DNA from: Halobacillus shinanisalinarum | GTDB taxonomy: Bacteria > Bacillota > Bacilli > Bacillales > Halobacillaceae | Assembly: GCF_022919835.1 (NCBI RefSeq) | Contig: NZ_CP095074.1 | Coordinates: 496,001 to 560,000 of the forward strand | Direction: 5' to 3' | Length of the DNA: 64,000 nucleotides | Shown here: positions 47,186-56,586 of the stretch, in pieces | Numbering within the stretch: the stretch's first letter is position 1 | Layout of the letters: every line of letters begins with the position of its first letter | Made by a program: the position numbers and the translations under genes | Notes under the pieces: generated by a model | Seen by the model: the letters and a program-made list of their open reading frames with translations, nothing else | Database searches by the model: none | Told to the model about the DNA's origin: nothing

Positions 47186-47446
47186 TTATCTGCTCTTGAC
47201 TAATAATTCGATGGCTTCCTGAACTACTTTAGTTGTGTCCTCTCCCTTGTCCGCCTGTTCTTGAATGCATCGCTCCAGATTTTCAGCAACGATCGTAGCA
47301 ATCGTACGGTCAACGGCCGATCTTACTGCGGATAGCTGACTAATGACATCTTTGCATTCTTTTTCTTCCTCCATCATTTTGTGCACGCCACGGACTTGTC
47401 CTTCTGCCCGCTTTAATCGTAGTTTTAAATCCTGTGAAAACTCCAT
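47186..47446 (-). CDS. cstR: CsoR/CstR-family persulfide-sensing repressor
   Basis: 86 residues, all-helical: RLKRAEGQVRGVHKMMEEEK, then ECKDVISQLSAVRSAVDRTI and ENLERCIQEQ. The two cysteines are ~29 apart, and the His of copper-sensing CsoR (HxxxC) is replaced by Asn, the mark of CstR, which forms di- to tetrasulfide links with reactive sulfur. It is upstream of the sulfur-transfer genes and should repress them until persulfides rise. Confidence 0.85.
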   Translation of the reverse strand: MEFSQDLKLRLKRAEGQVRGVHKMMEEEKECKDVISQLSAVRSAVDRTIATIVAENLERCIQEQADKGEDTTKVVQEAIELLVKSR

Positions 47447-48078
47447 ATTCTATATCTCCTTTATGAATTGCTTTATATACTCTACTATGTATTGTATTAA
47501 CTCATTTACAAATTGTCTAGATTTATGCTTCCATCATACGCTTAGAATTTTATAGTTTTTAAAAACACACGACATATAATCAATTTTCATTCCCTTTAGC
47601 TTCAGAAGGTCCTAAAAAGATTTGTAAGTAAAGATTCTAACTGAAGGCATATGCTTTCCTAAAAAAAATAAACCTGATAAATGGCGCATATCAGCAAGTC
47701 CATGCAAAGCGATGGTAAACATCCATATATGTACGATTTGGTTTATACTCAATCGCCTATTTGTTCTAAAGGCAATCAAATTAAAAACGATTATAGCAAT
47801 AATTAGTCCCAACATTACATAAAAATTCCCTTTTACAATACAGCTTTCCCATGGACCTTAACCAATACTTAACAATAGCCCTTTTCTGTAAAATGATTTT
47901 GTTCCGTTTGTAAAAGTACACTTTTACGAACAGTCCACAGATCTCTTAAATCTATAAAATTAAGCGTTCATAAACCCAAAAAATTTATTGCGAACGTTCA
48001 CGTTTTTCCATGTACATTAACGAACGAAAGCAGGTATACTTTATGGGAGAAAACCAAATGAAGAGAGGGTACCCTTAA
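47447..48078. other. Intergenic with a membrane-protein fragment and a resolvase-site palindrome
   Basis: At 47612-47815 (minus) a 67-codon frame (LGLIIAIIVFNLIAFRTNRR, LSINQIVHIWMFTIAL) resembles the start of CBO0543-type membrane proteins and then breaks off. At 47922-47939 is a perfect repeat GTAAAAGT-AC-ACTTTTAC, 140 bp before the resolvase gene, a plausible res subsite. Confidence 0.45.
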
Positions 48079-48686
48079 ATGGAAATTCGGCATTACGGAT
48101 ACATACGAGTGAGTAGCAAAGACCAAAGTGAGGAACGCCAGGTCGCCGCGATGAAAGAACAAGGGATCAACAAACGTGATATCTTTATTGATAAAGTGAG
48201 TGGCAAAGATTTTCAACGGGAGCAGTACCAGCTCTTAAAACGAATCCTTCGCCCGGGGATGTGCTGTACATTCATTCCCTCGATCGCTTCGGTCGGAATA
48301 AAGAGGAAATTGTGCAGGAATGGAATGCCATTACAAAGGAGCTTCAAGCCGACATTGTAGTGTTGGACATGCCACTACTCGATACCACCCAATATAAGGA
48401 TAGCATGGGGACCTTTATAGCCGACCTCGTTTTGCAAATCCTTTCTTGGATGGCACAGGAAGAACGGGACCGGATTCGAAAACGACAGCGTGAAGGAATT
48501 GATGTGGCCATGCAGCAAGGGAAAACTTTTGGCCGTCCCAAAGCAAAGACTACGGATGAGTTCATGGAAGCTTATTATGAATGGAAGAGTGGTGAGATTA
48601 CAGCGACACGGGCCATGCAGCAGGCTGGCGTTAAAAAGACCACCTTTTATAAATTGGTGAAACAACTTAAAGAAAATCAGGTGTAA
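48079..48686 (+). pseudogene. tnpR: Tn3-type resolvase/invertase, one frameshift
   Basis: Serine recombinase of ~200 residues. The N-terminal part (IRHYGYIRVSSKDQSEERQV) has the nucleophile in RVSSKDQ. After the four-G run at 48255-48258 the frame changes; one added G gives PGDVLYIHSLDRFGRN and continues through AQEERDRIRKRQREGI to a C-terminal helix-turn-helix (ATRAMQQAGVKKTTFYKLVK). AGAGAGGG precedes the ATG. Works on res sites of Tn3-family transposons. The indel type matches other suspected sequencing errors. Confidence 0.88.
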
Positions 48687-48806
48687 CGGTGGTTACAAGT
48701 ATTTCGGTTAGAGTAACAAAGCAACTTTATAACGAAAACCTTCATTATAATAGATGCTAGTTGCAATGGATAGCTGGGGGTAGGAAAGCCATAGTTAGAC
48801 ACATGC

Positions 48807-48844
48807 AAAAAGATTCTCCTATTAAATTAACAGGAGAATCTTTT
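48807..48844. terminator. Terminator after the zeta-like toxin gene
   Basis: AAAAGATTCTCCT pairs perfectly with AGGAGAATCTTTT. Its right arm reaches the stop codon of the minus-strand toxin gene, and a T-run exists in both directions, so it may also end the resolvase transcript. Confidence 0.85.
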
Positions 48845-49442
48845 ATGTTGTCGTATTGAATGTCTTTTTTATAGGGGATGCCCAGTCAGGAAGGTCGTCA
48901 ACTTCAAAAGTTATACGGCCATTGGAGATTTCTAAAACCAGTTCTCCATCTGATTTACTGTTATCGATGACGACAAGATTGTCAACGAGGGATAAATTTC
49001 GAAGCAGGTTCTCTTTAGAAGTCGTATCCCTTTTCAGGATGTCGCTTGTCGGGATATGGTGCCCGCCATTTTTTACACGCAATGCCACTCGCTCAATGTT
49101 TTGTTCTACGTGGCTTAATTCAACGTAAAACATTGTGATTTCAAAGCCTTCTTCTTTGGCTTTGGTCATTTGATGGATGGCATTTTTCCCAGCCAGCGTA
49201 GTTTCGATCGAAAAGCTCTTCTCTTCCTTAATGCACTCATAGACCAGTTTCACAGCTGCTTTTCCTGCTGCAAATTGTTTGGTTTCGGGTGCTTTCGGGT
49301 CCAGTCTTCGAGCAATTGAATCCGGATCAATATTGATATCAATGCCTAACTTATCGATTAGCAGGCTACGTAGCGTGCTTTTTCCACTACCGTTGTTTCC
49401 AGCGAAAACATACATCATAGGAGGGAGTTTGTCATACCCCAT
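48843..49442 (-). CDS. Zeta-toxin-like P-loop kinase
   Basis: 199 residues: MMYVFAGNNGSGKSTLRSLL (Walker A), NIDPDSIARRLDP, SFSIETTLAGKN and ALRVKNGGHHIPTSDILKR. These are the motifs of the zeta toxin / YP-type ATPase family that phosphorylates UDP-N-acetylglucosamine. The ATG overlaps the preceding stop as TAATG, a typical toxin-antitoxin arrangement. The C-terminus is short. Toxicity is not proven by sequence. Confidence 0.8.
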   Translation of the reverse strand: MGYDKLPPMMYVFAGNNGSGKSTLRSLLIDKLGIDINIDPDSIARRLDPKAPETKQFAAGKAAVKLVYECIKEEKSFSIETTLAGKNAIHQMTKAKEEGFEITMFYVELSHVEQNIERVALRVKNGGHHIPTSDILKRDTTSKENLLRNLSLVDNLVVIDNSKSDGELVLEISNGRITFEVDDLPDWASPIKKTFNTTT

Positions 49443-49642
49443 TAATTATCACCAGTTGGTTTTGTATCAAATTTGACAATCGTTCCATCCGGATATTCTT
49501 TTACGAGTCCGTTTTCTGTTTCATAAACAATATATGTGTTATTTGCTTTAGCATCAATTTTTGCCCGATCACCAGTCATCTTTGCCCATCTATCTACCCA
49601 AGCAAATTTTCTCCCTTGGGATTCGCTTTCACGTTCTAGCAT
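49442..49642 (-). CDS. Small upstream partner of the zeta-like gene (antitoxin candidate)
   Basis: 66 residues: MLERESESQGRKFAWVDRWA, a lysine/alanine stretch, and a beta hairpin NTYIVYETENGLVKEYPDGT. It overlaps the kinase gene by one base (TAATG). AGGTGGTG lies 9 bp before the ATG at 49640-49642. It does not look like the classical epsilon antitoxin (three-helix bundle), so if this is a TA pair the antitoxin type is different. Confidence 0.6.
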   Translation of the reverse strand: MLERESESQGRKFAWVDRWAKMTGDRAKIDAKANNTYIVYETENGLVKEYPDGTIVKFDTKPTGDN

Positions 49643-49876
49643 ACAACACACCACCTTTGTTTTATATCTAAATTATATCAGACACCATTCCTACTGTCAT
49701 AAGTGTTCGTTCGTTTTTGATAACGAATGGTATTTTAAAAGTTTATAAAATTATTCACCCACATATCAGCACCTACGCAGTTTCAAAAGGCGTATCAAAA
49801 ACAAAATATCATTATATACATCATTTAACCTTTTTGACAACATAGAAATAACAAACTTCAAAAGGAGTTACAAAAT

Positions 49877-50104
49877 ATGTTATTTGGGTATGCCCGAGTC
49901 AGCACAAAGGATCAAAATTTACATATGCAATTTGACGCGTTAAAGCAATACGGTGTGGAGGAGAAAAATATCTACTCGGAAAAAATCACGGGAACGAAAA
50001 AAGATAGACCGGCGTTCACCGAAATGATGAAGTATCTACGTGAGGGAGATACGGTGCAAAATCATAACGAAAATGCACACAAACGAACGCGAGGGGTTCA
50101 ATAA
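49877..50104 (+). pseudogene. N-terminal fragment of a resolvase
   Basis: MLFGYARVSTKDQNLHMQFD, then NIYSEKITGTKKDRPAF and YLREGDTV follow the Pin/TnpR family, with the nucleophilic Ser in RVSTKDQ. After REGDTV the sequence leaves the family and ends 15 codons later. So only the first ~60 residues remain. AAAGGAGTTAC precedes the ATG. Probably cut by a transposition event. Confidence 0.85.
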
Positions 50105-50132
50105 CCATTTGTTGAAGAATAAATTAAAGAAG

Positions 50133-50162
50133 AAGGCACTTATCATAACAAGATGAGTGCCT
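50133..50162 (-). terminator. Terminator of the beta-propeller gene
   Basis: AGGCACT pairs with AGTGCCT, extended by TATC/GATG; on the minus strand TCTTCTTT follows. Confidence 0.7.
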
Positions 50163-50171
50163 CTATGAATA

Positions 50172-51602
50172 TCACTTTTCAATTACAGCGTTATGCTGGA
50201 CCGTATCTTTATTGATCCACTTTACTGTTGTACCAGGTGTAATTTCAAGTGTTTCTGGTATATAAGTGTAGTCTTTTATTTCGACTGTTTGTTCCTCCAT
50301 TTTTTCACCATCTTTAACATTGACCGTCATTGTCATATATGGGTGAGGGTCGCAGTGAATAGTATATTCCCCAGATTCATTAAATGTATACGTATAGGTT
50401 TCATCAGTTTTTAAAAGAGGGGAGCTTTCAAGAACCGTTTTTGATGCTTCTTGTTGTGAGTCATCTGAAGCCTCTTGTGTTCCGGATGAATTTTCTTCTG
50501 AATGATGACTTTCCTTCATTGATGCTTCAGTAAAATGTGCTGTACCACGGCTGCCTATTGTTGCTGTGAAAAATGGGAAGGCATCTGTTTCAATGGTGTG
50601 GATCACTTCATTTGTTGTTGTATCAATGACAACAAGTTTATTTTCTTCTGTAACAGGTACATAGACTTCCTTATTGTCCGGTGTGATCGCAATACCATGC
50701 GGACCTTGTCCCACTTTAATGGACTTCACGACTTCTTTTGATGCTGTATCAATGACTGTAACAGTATTGGCTCCAATATTCGCAACATAAGCAACTTTAC
50801 CATCATTCGTTAAATCAATCACGTGATGCCCTTTGCCAACAGGGAGCGTTTCAACCATTTCTCCTTTTTCCAAGTCAACAATTCCAATAGCATTCGATTT
50901 TGTTAACGTTACCCAAAGTGTTTTTCCGTCAGGTGTAATCGTTAAATTATGCGGCAGATCGTTTACGCCTTCAATTGTATCGATAACAGATTGACTTTCT
51001 GTATCAATAACGGATATAGAATTTGAAGCTGTATTTGTCACATAAAATTTGCTGCTGTCCGGACTGGAAATGCCGTTATGAGGGAATTTGCCTGTTTTAA
51101 TGACGGTAGTTTCCTTCATTTCTTCAACATCAATGACGGTTACAGTATCTTCACCTTCATTTATAACATAGGCCCATTTCCCGTCTGTTGTAAAGTTCAC
51201 TCCTTTAGGCGTTTTACCGACTGGAATTGTTTTAATTACTTTATTTGATTTGGTATCGATAATTGAAACATCCTCCGATTTGCTGTTAACAACATACGTA
51301 TAGTTTCCATCAGGGGTTACTTGAACATATGTAGGTTTTTCTCCTACTTCTAAAGTGCTGACAACACTGTATGTTGTAGGATCAATGATTTGGACTGTAT
51401 TTGCTTCTCGATTGTTTACATAGATCAGAGGGATTTGTTTATTCTCCGTATTAGTATTTTCTTCAGTTGTGCCTGCATTATTTTCTTTATTTTCACTTTC
51501 AGGTTGAGCGTTCTGTTTACTGCTGCATGCACTTACGACTAACAGTAATAATGTAACAATAAGCAGCATGACATAAGATGATTTTCGATATTGTCGTATC
51601 AT
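50172..51602 (-). CDS. YncE-like beta-propeller lipoprotein with C-terminal cupredoxin
   Basis: 476 residues. Signal peptide with lipobox VSAC (Cys ~25), then a seven-bladed YVTN propeller (~50-345; blades start as IYVNNREANTVQIID, YVVNSKSEDVSIID and so on). After a Ser/Gln/Glu linker comes a cupredoxin region. It shows the copper loop ESGEYTIHCDPHPYM first (Cys, His, Met) and only then YIPETLEITPGTTVKWINKD with QHNAVIEK and the stop. So the His-bearing first half of a cupredoxin comes after the second half: a circular permutation. Extracellular copper or electron-transfer role is likely. AAAAGGAGGT precedes the ATG. Confidence 0.85.
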   Translation of the reverse strand: MIRQYRKSSYVMLLIVTLLLLVVSACSSKQNAQPESENKENNAGTTEENTNTENKQIPLIYVNNREANTVQIIDPTTYSVVSTLEVGEKPTYVQVTPDGNYTYVVNSKSEDVSIIDTKSNKVIKTIPVGKTPKGVNFTTDGKWAYVINEGEDTVTVIDVEEMKETTVIKTGKFPHNGISSPDSSKFYVTNTASNSISVIDTESQSVIDTIEGVNDLPHNLTITPDGKTLWVTLTKSNAIGIVDLEKGEMVETLPVGKGHHVIDLTNDGKVAYVANIGANTVTVIDTASKEVVKSIKVGQGPHGIAITPDNKEVYVPVTEENKLVVIDTTTNEVIHTIETDAFPFFTATIGSRGTAHFTEASMKESHHSEENSSGTQEASDDSQQEASKTVLESSPLLKTDETYTYTFNESGEYTIHCDPHPYMTMTVNVKDGEKMEEQTVEIKDYTYIPETLEITPGTTVKWINKDTVQHNAVIEK

Positions 51603-52184
51603 GAAAAGATACCTCCTTTTATCATTCGAACACGCTGCAAGAACCACTATGGTCATCAAGAGTGTTGCTAATAACCATGATTTTTGCTTTCATCTAAAAA
51701 ACCTCCCAAGAGTATTTCTGGTTGGTAGGGCACTTTCTCCATGCTCCTCTCGCGCTTTTTTTTACAATACCATAGAAAATGGCCCCTAAATTATAAGAAT
51801 CATTAATGGCTGTTATATAAAAAAATGATAAGACAAACCTGATAGATGGAAAATTCAAGGTATCACATTAATATGTTAAAGAACCTATGCGTCACTGTAC
51901 CTGAGTTATAGCTATGTTACTCTTAATCATTTCTAACTGGCACGTAACCCCAATGTCATGGACAAGATTCAAAGGTTGTATATTTGTCGCTTCCATTGAC
52001 ATTTAGCTGAAACTTCGCCTGCTATTAGATAGAAAGTTTTACATTAGCTTTATTACCGTTAAAAAGCGGAGGGTCAAAGAGATATTATAATTAAAAAAAC
52101 GATTAATTATCAGCCGTAAAAGGCTCAGCAGGATATTGGTGACGACCAGGATAAACCTCTTAATTTTAACCACATCGGCTTTGC
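51603..52184. other. Intergenic, no gene seen
   Basis: About 580 bp. No protein-like frame, RNA fold or repeat that I can support. It should contain the promoter of the propeller gene near 51620-51720. Confidence 0.45.
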
Positions 52185-52484
52185 CTACCTGCGACGAGAT
52201 CGATTTCTGTTTCCACGGTATCGATCGTACTCCTCGTCGTCATCCCGATCGTTATTGCGGTCATCGTCGAAAAAATCCTGATCGTGCCGACTAAAATAAC
52301 GGATGGTTATCCCGACCAAACCGATAAGCAAGCCGATGACAGCCAGTATAATTAAGGCAATAAAAATAAAGTTAAATATAGCCACTGCCGCCCCGATACC
52401 GCTGATTCCCCCGGTTGCACCGCCACTATCCTCATGGCTACCCCCCATGGTCCGCACCGACGAAACCAGGGAAGATGAATTCAA
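52185..52484 (-). CDS. Small membrane protein with charged tail
   Basis: About 85-99 residues: a Gly/Ser-rich start, one or two hydrophobic helices (AVAIFNFIFIALIILAVIGL and beyond), and a tail of Asp/Arg/Asn (DDDRNNDRDDDEEYDRYRGN). The start is unclear: no ribosome binding site is seen. A six-G run at 52441-52446 seems to hide a frame change; with five G the frame extends to LIEFIFPGFVGADHGG upstream. No known family. Confidence 0.4.
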   Translation of the reverse strand: MNSSSLVSSVRTMGGSHEDSGGATGGISGIGAAVAIFNFIFIALIILAVIGLLIGLVGITIRYFSRHDQDFFDDDRNNDRDDDEEYDRYRGNRNRSRRR

Positions 52485-52739
52485 TCAGTCCGAAAATTAG
52501 AATAGAAACTAATAACCCAAGCCTTCAGTTTACTAAGATGGTTGTGTAGTTAGGATCTTTTTTTATTTACCATTTAATCCAATTTCCCTGCACCTCATGA
52601 CGGATCAAAGAAAAAATAAGAAAGAACATTGGAATCCTTAATTTCAAGATAAAACAATACACCATTACTAACCATATAGGGCCTAATAAAAATTTCCACT
52701 GATACAAAATTCAAAAAGCCTGACACCTATTTAGGAACC

Positions 52740-53255
52740 TTATTTAAAATATATGATGCCAGGATCTGCAGTGTTATATTGCTTTGGGAAAAGCAATCCT
52801 TCTGTATATGGAGATGTAATGTTGTGTTTACTAAAATTTGCTGCTGTCCGGGCATAAAAGACTTTTGCCCCTGCAACATCACGCCCACCAGTTACAATGT
52901 CATTTAGCAAATTTAAAGACAAGAAATTCATGGCTTCCTTATGGCACTTTGCCGATGCCTCACCTGTAGTCCGATCTGGATATACACTTCCATCAAAGGC
53001 GGCGACTTCATCAAATAAGTGTACGGGCACTTCATAATCTATGGTTTGCTCAAGAAAGTCCAGATGAGGGGTTGGAAAGTTATGAGGTACTGGATCCTTA
53101 AACACAATCGTCCGTTTCCATGGTCCATTGTTATACCATATTAGTCTACTTATCGTTGCTTCCTGCGGGTATCCGTATTTATCAATGATTGTTTTTGCCC
53201 CTTCAAGCGGGGCTCCTTGCCAATAGGTTAGAATTTGATTTAAATAATCATGCAT
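52740..53255 (-). CDS. Hypothetical soluble protein
   Basis: 171 residues (MHDYLNQILTYWQGAPLEGA ... NTADPGIIYFK). Mixed alpha/beta with many aromatic residues and HLDFLEQTIDYEVPVHLFDE; one HxH-like group, no clear catalytic motif. GGAGGGATCGCT precedes the ATG at 53253-53255. I do not recognise the family. Flanked by gene-poor DNA. Confidence 0.65.
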   Translation of the reverse strand: MHDYLNQILTYWQGAPLEGAKTIIDKYGYPQEATISRLIWYNNGPWKRTIVFKDPVPHNFPTPHLDFLEQTIDYEVPVHLFDEVAAFDGSVYPDRTTGEASAKCHKEAMNFLSLNLLNDIVTGGRDVAGAKVFYARTAANFSKHNITSPYTEGLLFPKQYNTADPGIIYFK

Positions 53256-53929
53256 AGCGATCCCTCCGAACATTTGCCTTAAATATTGTATGCATTGGAT
53301 TATTTTTTGGGTAAATGTTTATTGAAGAATATAAACAAAACTAAAAGTGTCACAAAAACCAAAGTAAAGTGGAGAAATTCGTTTACCAATGAAAAAATAA
53401 ATAAACAAGGAATATAAGGATCCTGTTTGGTTTAGTGAATATATTGGTAATCATAATAAAAAGCGCCTCTGTTGAAAGAGGTGCCTTTACTACCAATCGT
53501 CTACGACTTAATCAATTCCTCTATTCTTTCGCGGTTTTTAACAAAACCATGGAATACCCCACCATCAAGCATAGACCAAGAAGTTTTTTAAAATGTTTTT
53601 CAAAAATGGCGTCTATGAGGTGTTAAATGTCGGAATATTTAGTATAATTATTCTAACCTACTTTAAAGGGAGGTACTAGAGACAGACTGCTCTACGGAAC
53701 AGTGGCGGGTACTCTAGTACTGAACGTTTATTCTATTCAAAAAGAATCGGTGACAAAGCAAAAACAAGTGGAAACTAACGAGTGTCTTAATAGGTAATAG
53801 CAATTTGATCAATTTGTCCAGGGGAGTTACACAGCAGAAGTGTTCGCAAGAAGCTAAACACTATGTTATTTCAGGAGGGTATTTCAATTGTTTGTCTAAA
53901 TAACAACTTTACAAGAGGAGGATTTCCAA
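53256..53929. other. Gene-poor stretch with a gene remnant
   Basis: A 23-codon C-terminal-like frame on the minus strand at 53501-53572 (MLDGGVFHGFVKNRERIEEL) is followed by a good terminator at 53457-53491 (GGCACCTCT/AGAGGCGC, then TTTTTATT). This suggests a deleted gene. At 53690-53800 a plus-strand frame LLYGTVAGTLVLNVYSIQKE also looks like a remnant. Confidence 0.4.
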
Positions 53930-55363
53930 ATGGATCAGGAAAACAAAGGTTTGACCCGTAGAAAGTTTCTAAGTAACGCGGGAAAAATTGGAGGCGCTTC
54001 CGCTGTTCTCGGTGTACCGGGTACGATGGGATTAATTGTATCTGAAACGGCAAGCGCTGATGCCAAGGAAAAAAAGGATAAACATAACAGCAAAAAACCG
54101 GGAAAAAACAGTTCCTATATGGTGTTGAATGTTCGAGTGGAAAGTGGATATCAGTATGAAAATGGCCAAGTCGTTGCTACCGACACCGTATTGCGCAACC
54201 TCCGAGTTGATAAAGGGACTATTACCAAGATTCTTGACACTTCAGCCCCTTATGAAAAAGGGATCGATTGCTATGACGCGAAAGGAATGCTACTTCTCCC
54301 TTCTTTTAGAGACATGCATATTCATTTGGATAAAACCTATTATGGCGGCCCTTGGAAAGCGGCAGCAAAAAGAGAAAACGGTATTTTCGACATGATTGAA
54401 TTGGAGCAGACACTGCTTTTGGAACTCCTTCCAACCGCTCAGGAGCGTGCAGAAAAATTAATTGAGCTGATTCTCGGCTACGGCTCAACATATGCCAGGA
54501 GCCATTGTAACATCGATCCAGTAGTTGGTCTGAAAAATCTTGAGAACCTAAAGCGTGCATTAGAGAACTATTCAGATAAAATATCATATGAAATCGTTGC
54601 CTTTCCTCAACATGGCTTGCTTCGTTCAAATGTAGAGGGACTGATGCGCGACGCCATGCAGCATGGAGCTACGCATGTTGGTGGACTAGATCCAACCTTG
54701 GTTGACGGGGATATGGAAAAATCATTGCAAACTATGGTACAAATCGCGGTGGACAACAAAGCTGGAATTGATATTCACCTTCATGAATCCGGCGATACGG
54801 GCGTGAAGGCCATTCGCAGATTGGCAGATCTGACTGAGGAAGCCGGTCTGCAGGGTAAAGTGACGATTAGCCACGCGTTCTCTCTCGCCTCATTAACGGA
54901 TGGCGCTGACGTTGAAATGGCAAACCGCCTTGCATCGCTAGGTATCTCCATTGCATCAAACCCTCCAATCGGCAAAGGCGTTATGCCGATCCCGCTGCTT
55001 CAGAAGCAGAAGGTGAACATCATGCTTGGAAATGACAGTATTACGGATCACTGGTCACCATTCGGGATCGGCGATACGCTACAGAAGGCACATCTCGCTG
55101 CAAAGCTGTATGGGTGGTCCAATGAATACAACCTATCCCGTGCACTTTCCCTTGCTACCGGCGGCATTACACCGCTAGACGAGTCCGGTAAACAAATATG
55201 GCCGAAGGTTGGCGACGCTGCGACTGCCGTTCTCGTTCCGGCAAGCTGCTCAGCCGAAACCGTAGCCAGGTTGCCTGAGCGTGCTGCTGTGCTGCACAAG
55301 GGTACTCTTTCTTCGGGCTCTCTTGATAGCGTGAAGTCTAGAAGAAACAGCCATAAAAATTAG
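53930..55363 (+). CDS. Tat-exported amidohydrolase, cytosine-deaminase-like
   Basis: 477 residues. The N-terminus has a twin-arginine signal (LTRRKFLSNAGKIGGASAVL) with an Ala-rich end (ETASADA), then a Lys-rich linker. The amidohydrolase barrel starts about 75; metal ligands are RDMHIHLDKTYY (HxH), HLHES, ISHAF and GNDSITDH. It resembles cytosine/guanine-type deaminases and atrazine-related hydrolases. Probably hydrolyses an amine or amide outside the cell. AAGAGGAGG precedes the ATG. A tatA gene lies 175 bp downstream. Confidence 0.88.
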   Translation: MDQENKGLTRRKFLSNAGKIGGASAVLGVPGTMGLIVSETASADAKEKKDKHNSKKPGKNSSYMVLNVRVESGYQYENGQVVATDTVLRNLRVDKGTITKILDTSAPYEKGIDCYDAKGMLLLPSFRDMHIHLDKTYYGGPWKAAAKRENGIFDMIELEQTLLLELLPTAQERAEKLIELILGYGSTYARSHCNIDPVVGLKNLENLKRALENYSDKISYEIVAFPQHGLLRSNVEGLMRDAMQHGATHVGGLDPTLVDGDMEKSLQTMVQIAVDNKAGIDIHLHESGDTGVKAIRRLADLTEEAGLQGKVTISHAFSLASLTDGADVEMANRLASLGISIASNPPIGKGVMPIPLLQKQKVNIMLGNDSITDHWSPFGIGDTLQKAHLAAKLYGWSNEYNLSRALSLATGGITPLDESGKQIWPKVGDAATAVLVPASCSAETVARLPERAAVLHKGTLSSGSLDSVKSRRNSHKN

Positions 55364-55538
55364 ATAAAATTGATCATCAATTCTAAGTGGTGCTTTATGT
55401 AGCACCCGCAGCTATTATCCAAGGTTTATAACTGTAATCACAGATTAAAAACTTGTTCAGAGTATTGATTTAAGAAAGCTATTCTAAAAATGATCATAAA
55501 CGTCTAGAAGGAACGACAAAATATCCTAGGAGGAAACT

Positions 55539-55736
55539 ATGCTACAAAATATTGGAATGCCGGGATTGATACTAGTTTTAATTATCGCCCTAATTATTTT
55601 TGGACCTTCTAAGCTGCCGGAAATCGGAAGAGCATTTGGATCAACATTAAGAGAATTTAAAAAGTCTACTAAAGATCTTGTCACAGATGATACAAAGTCA
55701 GAAACATCTACTGAGAAAGAAAAATCAGACAAATAA
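55539..55736 (+). CDS. tatA: TatA/E twin-arginine translocase subunit
   Basis: 65 residues: one membrane helix ([20 protein letters not shown]), the hinge [14 protein letters not shown], an amphipathic helix and a charged tail. It forms the Tat pore with TatC, which is not in the window. TAGGAGGAAACT precedes the ATG. Neighbouring the Tat substrate, it is likely dedicated to that export, using a chromosomal TatC elsewhere. Confidence 0.95.
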   Translation: MLQNIGMPGLILVLIIALIIFGPSKLPEIGRAFGSTLREFKKSTKDLVTDDTKSETSTEKEKSDK

Positions 55737-56119
55737 ATTAAAAGGGGATTTAGTAATTGTCTAGGACTATGAATTAATTGACAAAAATGCTAATGCAAGT
55801 GGAAAGTAAAATGTTGGGGGGCCCATAATGCAATGCCAATTATGACCAAAGGGGATTTTTCTAACTAAAATGGTTCTCTGTACATAAAACGCAAGAAATA
55901 AGCCATACTAACACTGCAACATGACATATCAACTCTTAATTTGATTAAGGACGCTTTCATGTATGAGAAGGGCGTCCTTTTTCGTATGTTAGTATTTTCA
56001 CGCGTCGAGGCATTAATTCCCATTTTAGGTCTGATTCATCGGAACATTTTCAAGAAGCTTAAAGCTAGTCGAACATAAAGAATAAAACTAGCCTCTAAAA
56101 AAACCACTTATTTCCTCTT
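55737..56119. other. Intergenic with tatA terminator
   Basis: Terminator at 55947-55982: AAGGACGC pairs with GCGTCCTT, then TTTTT. Otherwise no gene or RNA seen. Confidence 0.6.
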
Positions 56120-56530
56120 TTATTGTACTTTTATGCCTCTATAGCTATGGTTAAGGGAAATCTGTTTTGAAGGAAAAATCACGTTGTCTAATGAAAATGA
56201 AACTCTATTTGATAGAGCAATATAAACGGACATGGCTAAGAAGGCCAAATCTAGCTCAAATCCAGCCGAAAATTTCAACGTAAACATGGCGCCAATCATA
56301 ATAATTGCAAATAAAATGGAAACCAATTTCGTTCCGATTCCTAATACCATCGCAATGCCACCAACAAGCTCTATAGTCGCAACGATGTAGGCTAAAAAGC
56401 CGGGAACGCCAATGCTTTCAAAGAAACCAGCAGTATTACCTATTCCTCCTTTTATCTAATCCATGCATAAAAAATATAAAACCTAAAACAATCCTTAAGA
56501 TATAGTTCCTGTCTCTTGTTTGCTTACCAT
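56120..56530 (-). pseudogene. DoxX-family membrane protein, two frameshifts
   Basis: Start ATG at 56528-56530 with GGAG upstream. Frames join as YILRIVLGFIFFMHGLDK, GGIGNTAGFFESIGVPGFLA, then YIVATIELVGGIAMVLGIGT and a last helix. This is the standard four-helix DoxX protein of ~130 residues. Indels sit at the 56518 region and in the four-A run near 56452. A perfect palindrome lies upstream. DoxX partners act in thiol stress. Confidence 0.75.
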
Positions 56531-56586
56531 CCTACCACTCCTTGAAATAATACTCTCTAAAACCGAGTAACTGACTATGTACTTTA

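Noticed and set aside
53664..53800. Short plus-strand frame (LLYGTVAGTLVLN...) before the amidohydrolase
   Set aside because: No clear start, no family; noted only as possible remnant.
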